Assembly: GCF_000485795.1 (NCBI RefSeq)
Contig: NZ_AXZL01000061.1
Location: forward strand, 62,001 to 126,000
Reading direction: 5' to 3'
DNA: 64,000 nt
DNA from: Shewanella decolorationis S12
Lineage (GTDB): Bacteria; Pseudomonadota; Gammaproteobacteria; Enterobacterales; Shewanellaceae
Positions 9,603 through 22,000 of the stretch are shown here, one piece after another (the stretch's first letter is position 1; every line of letters begins with the position of its first letter). A model generated the notes under the pieces. That model saw only the letters and a program-made list of their open reading frames with translations, did no database searches and had not been told where the DNA came from. The position numbers and the translations under genes are program-made.

Positions 9603-10712
9603 TTACTTAGCGCTAAAGCGTCCGCCTAATACGGCTTCGCGGGAGGCGCCCGTCACCGCTGGCAGGTTGGCGGGCAAACCTAAATGGTGGCGCATTGCGA
9701 GCCACGCAAAGGCGATGCCTTCGGCCCATTTAGGGTCGACGCCCAGTGCAGAGGTGGTATCGATGTGATAATCCGGCAGTAGCGCCGCTAAGCGCTGCAT
9801 TAACTCGCTATTAAAGGCGCCGCCACCGCAGACAAATAACTCTCCCACAGGGGCGAGTTTAAGGATATCGCGGGCGATGCTGTGGCAGGTTAAATCGAGT
9901 AACGTCGATTGGATATCTTCTTCATCCAATTGATTAAACTGTGATAATTGCTGCTCTAACCAGGCCTGATTAAACAACTCGCGCCCCGTACTCTTGGGAT
10001 AGGCGAGGGAGAAATAAGGGTGCGACAGCAACTGCGCCAGCAGCTGTTGGTCGGTTTTGCCCGAAGCGGCCCATTCACCGTCTTTGTCGTAGGGTTCATT
10101 TTTCACTTGCTGGATCCAGGCATCAATCAGCGTATTGCCAGGCCCAGTATCAAAGCCTAAGACCTCTTCACGATTTCCCGTCAGATAGGTGATATTGGCA
10201 ATGCCGCCAATATTGAGGATCACGCGCTTTTTACCGACTTGGGCAAAGGTTTGCTGGTGGAAGGCGGGTACTAAGGGCGCACCTTGGCCACCTAAGGCAA
10301 TGTCTTTACGACGAAAATCGGCAATCACATCGATGCCCGTCTCGGTTGCTATGGTGTTGGGATCGCCAATTTGCAGGGTAAAACCCACCTCAAGGTTTGG
10401 CATGTGGCGCACGGTTTGGCCATGGCTACCAATGGCAATGATCTCTTCTTTGGCTATTTGGGCTTTGGTAAGCAAGTTGTTGACCGCAAGAGCAAATAAT
10501 TTACCCACACTGCGGTCAAGGCGGCCAAGGCGGTTGATCTCATCATTGCCGGGCAGGCATAAACGCTGCAATCCCTTAAGCAAATGGCTGGGGATCGCCT
10601 CGGTATGCGTTGCGATAAGCTGCGGCTGCTCGCCCGCAAAGTCGACTAATACCGCATCGACGCCGTCCATGCTAGTGCCAGACATCAGTCCAATATAATA
10701 AGCCTTGTTCAT
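9603..10712 (-). CDS. anmK: Anhydro-N-acetylmuramic acid kinase
   Basis: Phosphorylates and hydrolyses 1,6-anhydro-MurNAc to MurNAc-6-phosphate during cytoplasmic peptidoglycan recycling. The 369 aa match the family length. The N-terminus shows the ATP-binding signature [18 protein letters not shown]. Further family motifs are [52 protein letters not shown] and FVCGGGAFN. It lies 20 bases downstream of the M23 peptidase gene on the same strand, so the two wall-related genes probably form an operon. Confidence 0.96.
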   Translation of the reverse strand: MNKAYYIGLMSGTSMDGVDAVLVDFAGEQPQLIATHTEAIPSHLLKGLQRLCLPGNDEINRLGRLDRSVGKLFALAVNNLLTKAQIAKEEIIAIGSHGQTVRHMPNLEVGFTLQIGDPNTIATETGIDVIADFRRKDIALGGQGAPLVPAFHQQTFAQVGKKRVILNIGGIANITYLTGNREEVLGFDTGPGNTLIDAWIQQVKNEPYDKDGEWAASGKTDQQLLAQLLSHPYFSLAYPKSTGRELFNQAWLEQQLSQFNQLDEEDIQSTLLDLTCHSIARDILKLAPVGELFVCGGGAFNSELMQRLAALLPDYHIDTTSALGVDPKWAEGIAFAWLAMRHHLGLPANLPAVTGASREAVLGGRFSAK

Positions 10713-10732
10713 TTGAGGGGATCCGTCCGTCG

Positions 10733-12133
10733 TTATTGCATCGCCAATTGGGTTTGCTTGTTCTGTGAAATGCTAGCCATCAACTGTTTGCTGAGCGCAT
10801 CGAATTGTGGCTTTTCTTTACGGGCAATCGATTCGGCCTTAGGTAAATCAACCGTTCTTGGATTACGGTGCACGCCATTGACGATAAATTCATAGTGTAG
10901 GTGAGCGCCTGTGACGCGTCCTGTCTTACCTAAGGTGCCGATAATTTGCCCCTGCTTAACGCTGGCCCCTTTACTGACGTTGCGTTTGGTCAAATGCAAA
11001 TATTTAGTCGTGTAGGTATCGTTGTGCTTAATGAACACATAGTTACCATTAAATTGATTGTAGCCGGATTCGATAACTCGGCCATTACCCGCCGCCTTAA
11101 TGGGGGTACCAATGGCGGCAACATAGTCAACGCCGCGGTGAGCCTTAACTTGCCCTGTGACAGGGTGTAGGCGTTTGGGGTTGAAGTTTGAGCTGACATA
11201 TTTAAAGTCGACTGGTGAGCGCAGGAAGGCCTTACGCATGCTGGTGCCGTTTTCGGAGTAATAGTTGCCGTCGGTATAGCGAATCGCGGTGTAGCGCTCA
11301 TCTTGGTTGATAAACTCGGCGGCGAGGATATTGCCGTTACGTAAAAACTCGCCTTCGGCATATTCCTGCTCATAGATAATGGCGAAGCTATCGCCTTCAC
11401 GTAAATCCAAGGCAAAGTCGATATCCCAGCCAAACACGGTCGATAGCTGCATAATTTGGTTCGCGTTTAAACCCGCATCAACAGCGGCATTCCAGAAGTT
11501 ACTCTTGATTTTCGCGCTGGTGAATTGAGTGCGGATTTCAATGTCTTTTTCGGAGATTTTCTCGGAATACTTATCCTGATCCTTAGTGATCACTAAAGTC
11601 GATACCGCATCGACACGGTAGCGTACTTCGGTTAAATCACCCTTGGCATCTTTCGATATCACAATTTCTTCGCCGGGGATGATTTTTAACAGATTCTGTT
11701 TGGCGAGTGGCAGCTGGGTAATTTCGTACACATCTTTGCTGGTGAGTCCCGCGCGCTCAAAAACTGCGGCTAAGGTATCGCCATTTTTCACATTAAAATG
11801 TTCAACATCTTGGTGATGGGCGCTCTCTAAGGTTTCGCTGGCGGGCACATTGCCTGCGGCTAAGGCATCGGCCGAAGATAATGGCGTGGTGTTGGTGGAT
11901 GCATCTTGCGATTGGCCCTCAACCCCTTCAGGACGCTCTGGGGAGCGAAAGGCTAAGGGAACATCGTAACGGGTATTAACTTGGGCTTGGTTTGCAACAC
12001 CTTGAGTTTGTCTTGAAGCTTGGGCTTCTTCAGAGGGAAAAAGCAAGGTTATCGTAGTGATAACAGAAAGAATGCTGAGGAGAATTTGATGCTTTTTAGG
12101 CAACAATTTAAATAACGTTATAACCTTTCCCAT
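10733..12133 (-). CDS. M23-family peptidoglycan endopeptidase, MepM-like
   Basis: Predicted DD-endopeptidase that cuts peptide cross-links to allow wall growth. It is 466 aa. An N-terminal membrane anchor ([16 protein letters not shown]) is followed by a LysM/OapA-like region ([19 protein letters not shown] near residues 113-131). The C-terminal zinc peptidase domain has HRGVDYVA supplying His and Asp, and HLHYEF supplying the catalytic and zinc-binding histidines. The arrangement matches E. coli MepM (YebA). It is divergent from tyrS and precedes anmK. The LytM domain appears intact, so it should be an active enzyme and not an EnvC-type activator. Confidence 0.9.
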   Translation of the reverse strand: MGKVITLFKLLPKKHQILLSILSVITTITLLFPSEEAQASRQTQGVANQAQVNTRYDVPLAFRSPERPEGVEGQSQDASTNTTPLSSADALAAGNVPASETLESAHHQDVEHFNVKNGDTLAAVFERAGLTSKDVYEITQLPLAKQNLLKIIPGEEIVISKDAKGDLTEVRYRVDAVSTLVITKDQDKYSEKISEKDIEIRTQFTSAKIKSNFWNAAVDAGLNANQIMQLSTVFGWDIDFALDLREGDSFAIIYEQEYAEGEFLRNGNILAAEFINQDERYTAIRYTDGNYYSENGTSMRKAFLRSPVDFKYVSSNFNPKRLHPVTGQVKAHRGVDYVAAIGTPIKAAGNGRVIESGYNQFNGNYVFIKHNDTYTTKYLHLTKRNVSKGASVKQGQIIGTLGKTGRVTGAHLHYEFIVNGVHRNPRTVDLPKAESIARKEKPQFDALSKQLMASISQNKQTQLAMQ

Positions 12134-12259
12134 GTGACGCCGATACCGATTACCTAAGGCCTGAATAATCCATTAGTTTACACACTTTCAATTGTGGTGG
12201 CTAACAAGTAACATAAGTCTCCTCATTTTATGATCATGGCCTTAGGAGTCCCCGCCGAG

Positions 12260-13456
12260 ATGGCTGATTTAGACCAAGTATTAGCAGAAATTAGACGTGG
12301 TACCGATGAGATCCTACTCGAATCGGATCTGCTGGAAAAACTCAAAGAAGGACGTCCACTTCGTATCAAGTTAGGCGCTGATCCTACCGCACCGGATATC
12401 CATCTTGGACACACAGTAATTTTAAATAAATTAAGATTATTCCAAGAGTTAGGTCATGAAGTCATTTTCTTAATTGGTGACTTTACCGGTATGGTGGGTG
12501 ATCCAAGTGGTAAAAACAGCACGCGTCCACCACTCACCCGTGAGCAAGTATTAGCCAACGCTGAGACCTACAAAGAGCAGGTCTATAAAATTTTGGATCC
12601 TGCAAAAACCCGTATCGAGTTCAATTCGAGCTGGTTAGAGCCATTAGGCGCAGCGGGGATGATCCGTTTAGCCTCGCAGCAAACCGTTGCCCGTATGATG
12701 GAACGTGACGACTTTAAGAAGCGCTATGCTTCGGGTCAGTCGATCGCTATCCACGAATTTATGTATCCACTTTTACAGGGTTATGACTCAGTTGCCCTGA
12801 AGGCTGACGTTGAATTAGGCGGAACCGACCAAAAGTTCAACCTGTTAATGGGCCGTGAGTTACAAAAAGCCGAAGGCCAAAAGCCACAAGCCGTGATTAT
12901 GATGCCACTGCTTGAAGGTTTAGACGGCGTGAAGAAAATGTCTAAATCGGCGCACAACTACATTGGTGTGAGTGAGCCCGCCAATGAAATGTTTGGCAAG
13001 ATCATGTCGATTTCTGACGAATTAATGTGGCGCTACTTTGAGTTGCTGTCATTCCGTCCTTTGGCTGAGATTGAACAGTTCAAACAAGATATTGCCAACG
13101 GTGCTAACCCTCGTGATACCAAGATTGCCCTCGCGAAGGAAATCATCGCGCGTTTCCACGACCAAGCGGCGGCCGAGAGTGCCCATCAAGCCTTTATCGA
13201 CCGTTTCCAAAAAGGCGCTATCCCAGACGATATCCCTGAGGTTGAATTAGCGGCGGGTGAAGGCTTAGCGATTGCTAACTTACTTAAAGATGCTGACTTA
13301 GTGGGTTCGACTTCCGATGCGATGCGTATGATTAAGCAAGGCGCGGTGAAGATGGACGGTGAGAAGGTTGACGATAGCCGCATGACCTTAAGCGCTGGCA
13401 CGGTTGCCGTATTCCAAGTCGGTAAGCGTAAGTTCGCTAAAGTGACTCTGGTTTAA
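12260..13456 (+). CDS. tyrS: Tyrosyl-tRNA synthetase
   Basis: Charges tRNA-Tyr with tyrosine. It is a class I synthetase with HLGH (the HIGH motif) near residue 46 in [13 protein letters not shown], and KMSKS near residue 230 in [13 protein letters not shown]-terminal S4-like RNA-binding domain (about residues 330-398) ends in [12 protein letters not shown]. The sequence resembles the Haemophilus-type TyrRS. I chose the ATG at 12260 (398 aa) because [11 protein letters not shown] aligns with the N-terminus of that group and AGGAG lies 11 bases upstream. In-frame ATGs at 12230 and 12236 are alternatives. It is monocistronic, followed by two hairpins. Confidence 0.95.
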   Translation: MADLDQVLAEIRRGTDEILLESDLLEKLKEGRPLRIKLGADPTAPDIHLGHTVILNKLRLFQELGHEVIFLIGDFTGMVGDPSGKNSTRPPLTREQVLANAETYKEQVYKILDPAKTRIEFNSSWLEPLGAAGMIRLASQQTVARMMERDDFKKRYASGQSIAIHEFMYPLLQGYDSVALKADVELGGTDQKFNLLMGRELQKAEGQKPQAVIMMPLLEGLDGVKKMSKSAHNYIGVSEPANEMFGKIMSISDELMWRYFELLSFRPLAEIEQFKQDIANGANPRDTKIALAKEIIARFHDQAAAESAHQAFIDRFQKGAIPDDIPEVELAAGEGLAIANLLKDADLVGSTSDAMRMIKQGAVKMDGEKVDDSRMTLSAGTVAVFQVGKRKFAKVTLV

Positions 13457-13482
13457 TTCGAACTATGTTAGTGCCGCTTGTG

Positions 13483-13544
13483 AGTGCTTATAAGGGTTAA
13501 TAAGCACTTACCAAGCAAGTAAAAGAGCGCCTAAGGGCGCTCTT
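13483..13544. terminator. Two hairpins between tyrS and the convergent secreted-protein gene
   Basis: The first hairpin has a 9-bp perfect stem (13483-13491 with 13500-13508, 8-base loop). The second pairs AAGAGCGCC at 13523-13531 with GGCGCTCTT at 13536-13544. On the minus strand the second stem is followed by TTTT, so it probably terminates the convergent gene at 13575 as well as tyrS. Confidence 0.7.
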
Positions 13545-13574
13545 CTTATATCTGCATTTTATCTAGGCAATCGT

Positions 13575-14003
13575 TTAAGGTGCTGTGCTGGCCTCATGCT
13601 CGCCGATATTGCATCTGTCGGTACCGAAATGTTGGCTATCGCGACACTTCCACGCCAACTGAGCGGAATCCACTTGCCAGCGTTGGGCACTTTTCTTAAG
13701 CGACAGAATTAACAGCATTTGTGGGTGCTGCTGCGACAACTCGCTCACTTGATAGGTAAACACGCCATTTTTGGTTGGCTGAGTGCGGACAAGGGTAAAC
13801 TTTTTACCCGCATATTGGCTGCTGATGGCGGTGGGATCTTCGCTCCAGGCTTGATGTTGCTCCTGGGCGGCCCGCAGTTGCTGGTTGAAATGGCTTACGG
13901 GTTGCACCGCGTAGGATACAATAATCGGCTGCTGCGCCTGTGTGTAGGGCGCGAGCATTAGGCCATTCAGGGCGAGTAGGGCAATCAGTCCAAACAACTT
14001 CAT
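13575..14003 (-). CDS. Small secreted protein of unknown function (142 aa)
   Basis: Not recognised. It starts MKLFGLIALLALNGLMLAPY with a clear signal peptide, cleavage likely after TQAQ or TQA. The mature part is about 118 aa and soluble-looking. It includes two cysteines near the C-terminus (AWKCRDSQHF and DRCNIGEHE) that could form a disulfide in the periplasm. Base composition resembles its neighbours. It stands alone between tyrS (convergent) and a gene on the same strand more than 100 bases upstream. Confidence 0.7.
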   Translation of the reverse strand: MKLFGLIALLALNGLMLAPYTQAQQPIIVSYAVQPVSHFNQQLRAAQEQHQAWSEDPTAISSQYAGKKFTLVRTQPTKNGVFTYQVSELSQQHPQMLLILSLKKSAQRWQVDSAQLAWKCRDSQHFGTDRCNIGEHEASTAP

Positions 14004-14125
14004 ACAAACCTCATTGAAACGAAACGACCCGTGGGCAAAGGATGCCGCACCTCAGTCGTATTGACTCATTGCAGGTTTCGACTCGTTTTGAGGGCTCAAG
14101 TTTCAATAAAAGCTAAATTTTGTGA

Positions 14126-14617
14126 CTACTGCATCGCTAATTGGTCTGACATAGTCTGGTAATCAATCAAATCCACATGCTCTGTGACCCTGTGATTACG
14201 CATATCGAGCTTAAGGCTGGTGACTCCAGGAATGGCGACATCAATAATTTTTCCGGGTTTACCAAACTGCTCGCCGGGTCCCTTAAAGTGATAGTTACCA
14301 ATCATCACCACGAGGGAGCCAGCGTTATACATATGCTCGATATTGAAATCATATTCGAGCACACCTTCGTGAGCGCGCTCAAAGAAGTCGATAATAAACC
14401 GCCCCCCGGTGTATTTACGATTGGCGGTTTTATCGAAGAAGACGGTATCACGGTTATAGAATTTGCTGAGTGTCTGATAGTCGTGCTCTGTTAGCGCGTT
14501 CATGTATTTTACGGCTAACTGCTGTTCTGCTGGCATTTCCCCTGAGTTGGCGTGCACAGACGCAGGAAACAAGGCCGGACCCCAAATAAGACAGACTAAA
14601 AGACACAATATTCGCAA
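14126..14617 (-). CDS. Secreted SnoaL/NTF2-like domain protein
   Basis: Probable periplasmic protein with a cone-shaped NTF2-like fold. The segment MNALTEHDYQTLSKFYNRDTVFFD followed by RKYTGGRFIIDFFE is typical of SnoaL-like proteins. I place the start at a TTG at 14617, giving 163 aa. It sits one base after the stop of the upstream gene, has GAGGGA about 5 bases upstream inside that gene's last codons, and gives the signal peptide MRILCLLVCLIWG...SVHA. An in-frame upstream TTG at 14644 is the alternative. It is coupled to the TRIC-like gene. No enzymatic function can be assigned. Confidence 0.75.
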   Translation of the reverse strand: MRILCLLVCLIWGPALFPASVHANSGEMPAEQQLAVKYMNALTEHDYQTLSKFYNRDTVFFDKTANRKYTGGRFIIDFFERAHEGVLEYDFNIEHMYNAGSLVVMIGNYHFKGPGEQFGKPGKIIDVAIPGVTSLKLDMRNHRVTEHVDLIDYQTMSDQLAMQ

Positions 14618-14618
14618 A

Positions 14619-15245
14619 CTATTCCCTCTTGGTTTTGAGATCAAAGGCGGGTAACGACAAATGCCATTTGATGGCGCATAGACGAATAATTAAAGCGCTA
14701 GTCATAGCTAAAAATAGCGCCGTTTTTTCGCCCATACCGAAGGCTAAGCTTACGGTATAACCTATGCCACCAATAATTGAAGCCGTGGCATAGATTTCTG
14801 TGCGTAACACCATAGGGATTTGTCTGCACAGTAAGTCTCGAATAATGCCTCCTCCTACGCCTGTGATCAAGCCCATCACGACGGCAATCATGCCGCTGAG
14901 TCCCATATTGAGGGCTTTTTCAGCACCAATCACAGTGAACAGGGCCAAACCTAAGGCGTCGGCGACCGGTAGCGTATATTGCGGCATCTTGCGGGGACGG
15001 CGTACTAATAGCAAACAAGCCAATACTGTGGTGAGTATCACTATGATGTAGTTTGGGTCGCGGATCCAAAACACCGGCGTGGCGCCTATCAGCGCATCGC
15101 GAATACTGCCACCACCCACAGCTGTTACCGACGCGAGCACGATAACGCCAAAGGGATCCATACGGTGACGCCCTGCGGCTAAGGCGCCGGAAAGGGCAAA
15201 TACCGCCGTACCACATAAATCGAAGAAGTAAATCCAGTGGCTCAT
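14619..15245 (-). CDS. UPF0126/TRIC-family membrane protein
   Basis: Integral inner-membrane protein of 208 aa made of two repeats. Each repeat holds the family motif: [12 protein letters not shown] near residue 44 and [12 protein letters not shown] near residue 130. Structurally this family is the bacterial TRIC-type cation channel. I also recall that mutant-fitness work in Shewanella tied a UPF0126 protein to glycine utilisation, so glycine transport is a possible role. It overlaps the upstream DUF2721 gene by 4 bases (ATGA) and is followed after 1 base by the NTF2-like gene, so the three form one operon. Confidence 0.88.
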   Translation of the reverse strand: MSHWIYFFDLCGTAVFALSGALAAGRHRMDPFGVIVLASVTAVGGGSIRDALIGATPVFWIRDPNYIIVILTTVLACLLLVRRPRKMPQYTLPVADALGLALFTVIGAEKALNMGLSGMIAVVMGLITGVGGGIIRDLLCRQIPMVLRTEIYATASIIGGIGYTVSLAFGMGEKTALFLAMTSALIIRLCAIKWHLSLPAFDLKTKRE

Positions 15246-15619
15246 TTACTCATCTCTTTGATGTGGATGTTCAGCGCGTCCACGGAGATACGAATTTCTA
15301 TCACAGATAAAATCAGTGAATAGAGTAGCAGTAACAAGCTGGCACCGAAGATCACCGAGCCTGTTTTATTAAAACCGATATAGATAAAAATCATACAGAG
15401 TACGCACAGGGCAAAGCTGGATACGCCTGCCTCCTGCATGCGGCGAATAATTCGGATCCGTTGGCTTAAGTTTTTAATCTGATCCTTATGCACGGGTTTA
15501 TCGCCGTTACTGAGCTGACGTATCAGTGCCGCCAGCGCAAAGAAGCGGTTGGTATAGGCAAGTAATAACAGTGAGATTGCCGGAAATAGCAAAGCGGGAG
15601 TTGTTAATGAAACATGCAT
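15242..15619 (-). CDS. DUF2721 membrane protein
   Basis: Small inner-membrane protein of unknown function (125 aa). It has a hydrophobic N-terminus beginning [20 protein letters not shown], a conserved cytoplasmic region (LIRQLSNG...[15 protein letters not shown]) and two more membrane spans. This pattern is that of the DUF2721 family. I use the ATG at 15619, which matches the usual family N-terminus. A TTG at 15631 would add four residues. It is first gene of the operon with the TRIC-like and NTF2-like genes. Confidence 0.8.
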   Translation of the reverse strand: MHVSLTTPALLFPAISLLLLAYTNRFFALAALIRQLSNGDKPVHKDQIKNLSQRIRIIRRMQEAGVSSFALCVLCMIFIYIGFNKTGSVIFGASLLLLLYSLILSVIEIRISVDALNIHIKEMSK

Positions 15620-15675
15620 GTTTTCGAACAAGATAAGTCAGCCTTTAACCTAATGTTAAGATTAAAGGCATCATA

Positions 15676-16665
15676 TCACAGGGTTTGTAGCCAGCGTAAA
15701 CCCGCCCAAATGATCGGAAGTAAGGTTATAAAGCTAAACCAGATAGCACAGGCCCGTGAGGTGAGTTTTACCGCAGGAGCTATTATCTCATGGCGCGGCT
15801 GTGGGCCATAGACTATCTTTGCCACATCAATGCGTTGCCCCGAAAACTTCTGCGGCCCACCCAATTCAATCCGTAAAATATTCGCCACTAAGGACACGCT
15901 CATCACATAACCCCGCAGGGCTGGATGATTTTTAGAGGTGCGAAACAATAATACCAAGGCTTTAGGGCCGCCCTGAATCGCAATTGATAGGCTCCATAAC
16001 CAGGCGGGGATCGCCAGCAGAGCTGTGGAGATTAGGTGCACCGAACTGCAAAAGTGTTGGTACTTAGGTTGAATGGGCGGCCAACTGAGTTCGAGCTGTT
16101 TAATCATTCTGACTGCCAGCACCATAGGGGCGCCTGCGATCGCAAAGAAGAAGATAGTCGAGGCTGTGCCATAAATCGGCGCGGTAGCGAGCTTTTCTAT
16201 CGTAGCCTTGGTTAAGCCGACTTCCGACAGATTATCCGTGTCACGGACAACCCACGGCTGTAATAGCTTTTTTGCGCTGGCATTATCCTCGCGCTTCAAT
16301 GCCTTAGCAATTTCATCGGCGACTTGGCTAAAGCCTGCGTCGCTTAAACACAGATACAGGACTAAAAATTCAAAGAACCAAGGGAAGGCGGCAAGTTCAA
16401 GTAAAAACGTAATAATTGCCCAAAAAGGGAACACCAATAGCAACATGGCTAAAAAGCCCGCAGTTGCCTGTTGACTAGGCGCGCGCCCAGGGCGGTTGAC
16501 TTTAGCGGCGAGCTGTTTGGCTAAGTGACTAAACCAAATTAGTGGCTGCATTTCCCTTGGCAATGGCGCTAAACGCGCCAGCAATAAAGCAAAGAAAAGT
16601 ACCAAGAAGCCCTCAAACAAAGCGCCATCAATTTCGACAAGTTGTTGATAAAAAGAACTGTGCAT
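15676..16665 (-). CDS. CobD/CbiB-family membrane protein
   Basis: This 329-aa polytopic membrane protein resembles the cobalamin-biosynthesis CbiB/CobD family and AmpE-type relatives. Recognisable parts are FLVLYLCLSDAGFSQVADEIAKALKRED, QPWVVRDTDNLSEVGLTKATIEKL and YGTASTIFFFAIAGAPMVLAVRMI. Authentic CbiB makes adenosylcobinamide phosphate. No other cobalamin genes are nearby, so a literal role in B12 synthesis is uncertain. It lies 31 bases after mtnN and is probably co-transcribed with it, an arrangement I recall as common in Shewanella and Vibrio. Confidence 0.75.
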   Translation of the reverse strand: MHSSFYQQLVEIDGALFEGFLVLFFALLLARLAPLPREMQPLIWFSHLAKQLAAKVNRPGRAPSQQATAGFLAMLLLVFPFWAIITFLLELAAFPWFFEFLVLYLCLSDAGFSQVADEIAKALKREDNASAKKLLQPWVVRDTDNLSEVGLTKATIEKLATAPIYGTASTIFFFAIAGAPMVLAVRMIKQLELSWPPIQPKYQHFCSSVHLISTALLAIPAWLWSLSIAIQGGPKALVLLFRTSKNHPALRGYVMSVSLVANILRIELGGPQKFSGQRIDVAKIVYGPQPRHEIIAPAVKLTSRACAIWFSFITLLPIIWAGLRWLQTL

Positions 16666-16696
16666 CAGGTACTTTCCGCAATCATGCTTTAACCAA

Positions 16697-17407
16697 TTAC
16701 TTTACTGAGTTTGGATCTAATTGCTCAAGCAGCAACATCACCATTAGTGCTGAATGGTAACCTGCCTTCACAATGTAAGAATCGAAGTCGACTGGTGAGT
16801 CGTTGTTGGCATTGTCAGAGAGCGAGCGGATCACCACGAATGGTACACCAAACTGGTGACATACTTGGGCAATTGCCGCGCCTTCCATCTCGCAGGCCGC
16901 CATGGTTGGGAAGTGTTCCAACATGATCTTGGTGCGAACTGGATCGCAAATAAAGCTATCGCCAGTACAGATTAAGCCTTCAATCGCTTTCACTTCACCT
17001 AATTGTGCGATCGCCTTATTGGCGGCTTCGACTAAGTATGGCGCAGGAATAAACGCCGCGGGTTGCTGCGCCATTTGGCCAATTTCGTAACCAAATGCAG
17101 TGACATCCACATCATGGTGGCGCACTTCAGATGAAATCACGATATCGCCAATTGACAGTGAATCGACAAAACCGCCCGCAGAACCTGTGTTAATTACCGC
17201 ATCGGGGGCGTATTTTTCAATCAGCAGTGTGGTGGCAATACTGGCGGCGACTTTGCCAATACCAGAGCGTGTTACCACTACGTCTTTGCCCGCTAAGGTG
17301 CCAGCGATAAATTCAATGCCTGCAATCGTTTGCGAAGAGGCGTTTGTCATAGCCGCAATAAGATGGGCAACTTCTGGCTCCATTGCGCCAATAATACCAA
17401 TTTTCAT
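16697..17407 (-). CDS. mtnN: 5'-methylthioadenosine/S-adenosylhomocysteine nucleosidase
   Basis: Hydrolyses MTA and SAH to adenine plus methylthioribose or S-ribosylhomocysteine, detoxifying by-products of SAM use and feeding autoinducer-2 precursor formation. The 236 aa match the family. Key segments are [13 protein letters not shown] with the catalytic-site Glu12, TGSAGGF for substrate ribose contacts, [19 protein letters not shown] and RSLSDNAN, which holds the catalytic Asp near residue 197. It is upstream of the CbiB-like gene. Confidence 0.96.
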   Translation of the reverse strand: MKIGIIGAMEPEVAHLIAAMTNASSQTIAGIEFIAGTLAGKDVVVTRSGIGKVAASIATTLLIEKYAPDAVINTGSAGGFVDSLSIGDIVISSEVRHHDVDVTAFGYEIGQMAQQPAAFIPAPYLVEAANKAIAQLGEVKAIEGLICTGDSFICDPVRTKIMLEHFPTMAACEMEGAAIAQVCHQFGVPFVVIRSLSDNANNDSPVDFDSYIVKAGYHSALMVMLLLEQLDPNSVK

Positions 17408-17559
17408 GGGAGACCCTTTTGATTCTACTGAATGTGTGATGCCACTAAAGCGTGGGATAACAGAATGGCGGCTAATATACCACAGTTATGCTTTGGCGTT
17501 ATTGTGGGATTGCGATTGCTTGATTGGGATAGGATAAAACGCAGGGCGGGCAAAAAAAT

Positions 17560-17577
17560 GCGCACCCTAAGGTGCGC
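17560..17577 (-). terminator. Terminator of the gltBD operon (minus strand)
   Basis: A 7-bp stem (17560-17566 with 17571-17577, CTAA loop) is followed on the minus strand by a run of seven T. It lies about 90 bases past the gltD stop. Confidence 0.75.
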
Positions 17578-17630
17578 CAAAATTCACAAGCAAACGGTGG
17601 ACCCGTGGGTACGGGTCCGAGACTCACAGG

Positions 17631-17658
17631 TACAGCGGTACAACTACAGCGGTACAAC
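17631..17658. repeat. Perfect 14-bp tandem duplication
   Basis: TACAGCGGTACAAC occurs twice in immediate succession (17631-17644 and 17645-17658), just after the gltD stop codon in the 3' untranslated region. An adjacent short inverted repeat (CCCGT...ACGGG, about 17602-17615) lies alongside. It is probably slippage with no known role. Confidence 0.7.
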
Positions 17659-17667
17659 AAAAAACAA

Positions 17668-19077
<1,410 letters not shown>

Positions 19078-19080
19078 CTA

Positions 19081-22000
19081 TTACCCCGCTTTAACTGCTA
19101 GTTCCGGGCTCGATTGCTCTAATTTGAGCAGATCTGCAACGGCGATATTTTTCGGTTTCACTAAAACAAAGCAATCTAACCAGTTGGCAAAGTCGCTTAA
19201 GATCATCTTCGCGTGCTCACTGCCAGTCTCGGCCACATGCTCTTCAATTAAGCCTTTCAAATGCTGTTGATGGATAGGTGACTCGAGTTTTTGGGTATCG
19301 ACAAGCTCGTTATTCACGCGGCGGTTAAAGCGGCCAAATTGGTCGAAAACATAAGCAAAACCGCCCGTCATCCCCGCACCGAAGTTGACCCCAGTTTTGC
19401 CGAGCACGACTACGATACCGCTGGTCATGTATTCGCAGCCGTTATCGCCTAAACCTTCGACTACGGCAATGGCGCCCGAGTTACGTACCGCAAAGCGTTC
19501 ACCTGCTTGACCCGCGGCGAAGAAGCGTCCACCCGTCGCGCCATATAGACAAGTGTTACCGACAATCGCGCTGCGCTCGCTCTGGAATGGGCTACCCAGC
19601 GGTGGATAAATCACAATTTTGCCGCCCGACATGCCCTTACCGACGTAGTCGTTGGCATCACCGCAGAGCTTAAGTTCAAGGCCTGGGCTGTTCCATACCC
19701 CAAAGCTTTGGCCTGCACTACCATTAAAGCTAAGTTTAATCGGTGCCTTAGTGCCTTTAACGCCAAGGGTGCTGGCGATATAGCCCGATAGGCGTGCGCC
19801 CACAGAGCGGTCGGTGTTGTTGATACTGTAAGCTGCATCGAAACACTCGCCCTTATCGACCGCACTCTGGCACTCGTTGAGCAAATGTTGGTTGAGCAAA
19901 CCTAAATCCGCTGGTGGATTGGTTTCCTGCCACGTACGAGCCGTACTGGCTCTGACCTTAGGCTGATACAGAATTGGCGCTAAATCGAGTCCACGTTGTT
20001 TATCGGTCTGGCCTTCTAAGGTGTGTAGCCACTCACTGCGGCCCACTAAGTCTTCGAACTTGCTGACCCCTAGCGCTGCCATCCACTCGCGCACTTCCTC
20101 GGCGACAAACTCAAAGTAAGTCATTACTCGCTCTGGTAAGCCGTGGTAGTGGTTATCGCGCAGTTTTTTGTCCTGAGTTGCGACACCGGTTGCGCAGTTG
20201 TTTAGGTGGCAAATACGCAGGTACTTACAACCTAAGGCAATCATAGGTACAGTCCCGAAGCCAAAGCTCTCGGCGCCGAGTAAGGCCGCCTTGATAACAT
20301 CGGTTCCGGTTTTTAGGCCGCCATCGACCTGCAAGCGGATCTTATGACGCAGGCCATTTTCCACCAGAGATTGATGTACTTCAGCAAGGCCGAGCTCCCA
20401 TGGACTGCCAGCGTATTTCACCGAGGTGATAGGGCTCGCGCCTGTGCCACCATCGTAGCCAGAAATAGTGATCATATCGGCGTAGGCTTTTGCTACACCT
20501 GTGGCGATCGTGCCGACACCTGGCTCAGACACTAATTTCACAGAGATCAGTGCCTTGGTATTGATTTGTTTTAAATCGAAAATCAGCTGGGCTAAGTCTT
20601 CGATAGAGTAAATATCATGGTGTGGCGGTGGTGAAATCAAGGTTACACCTGGGCGCGCGTGGCGCAGCCCTGCAATTTCTACACTCACCTTATGGCCTGG
20701 CAGTTGTCCGCCTTCACCGGGTTTTGCGCCCTGGGCAACTTTAATCTGCAACACATCGGCGTTGACTAGGTAATGGGCGGTTACGCCAAAACGTGCCGAG
20801 GCAATTTGCTTAATCGCCGAGTTACGCTCGGTGTTAAAGCGACGCGCATCCTCACCACCTTCACCTGAGTTAGAGCGGCCACCTAAACGGTTCATGGCAA
20901 TGGCTAATGCCTCATGGGCCTCGGGGCTTAGGGCGCCGATACTCATGGCCGCACTGTCAAAGCGCGGGAATAAGTGGCTGGCTGCTTCAACTTTATCCAG
21001 TTCAATCGCAGCTTGGTCAGCCTTAATGCCAATCAAATCCCTTAGGGTGGCGACTGGGCGGTTATCGACTAATTCGGCGAACTTCTTGTAGGTCGCAAAA
21101 TTCTTGTCGATTAAGGATGCCTGCAGCGTGTTGACCACATCTGGGTTGAAGCAGTGGTACTCACCGCCATCCACGTATTTGAGTAAACCGCCTTGTGGTA
21201 GTGGCACATGGGCGCGGTAAGCGGCCTTATGCAGCAACGCTTGATCTTGAGCGATATCCTCAAAACTGGCGCCTTCGATGCGGCTTACCACGCCTTTAAA
21301 GCAGAGTTCAATCACATCGCTGGCAATACCAATGGCCTCAAACTGTTGGCTACAACGGTAGGAGCCAACGGTGCTGATCCCCATCTTGGACATGATCTTA
21401 CGTAGGCCCTTTTCGATGCCGTAGCGGAAGTTCAGCATCAGCGCCGTGGTGTCGGTCAGTTGATGGCGTTTCGCCAGATCTGAGATTGATTCATACACTA
21501 AATACGGATAAATCGCCGTGGCACCAAAGCCGAGTAGCACTGCAAAGTGGTGCGGATCCCGTGCCGATGCGGTCTCGACAATGATGTTGGTATCGCAGCG
21601 CAGGCTCTTACTCACCAGCATTTGTTGTACTGCGCCAACCGCCATGGCCGCTGGAATGACCTGCGCCGATTTATCAATCGCACGGTCTGATAAAATCAGC
21701 AGTGTAGTGCCACTGCGCGCTAAACGTTCGGCTTCCGAGGTGATGCGGCGGATAGCGTGTTCTAAGCCTTCCTTCGGATCGTAGTTTAAGTCGACGATAT
21801 TGGCGCGATAGTAAGTACTATCTAATCCGAGTAATTGATTGAAATCACTGAATAATAATATCGGTGAGTTAAACATCACCCGATAGGCATGACCAGTGGT
21901 TTCATTGAAGAGGTTTTGCTCGCGGCCGATGCAGGTCGCCAGAGACATCACGTGCTTTTCACGCAGCGGATCGATAGGCGGGTTAGTGACTTGAGCGAAT

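Noticed and set aside
13483..13544. Two consecutive hairpins as possible CRISPR or small RNA
   Set aside because: The two stems differ in sequence and sit between convergent genes, so termination is the simpler reading.
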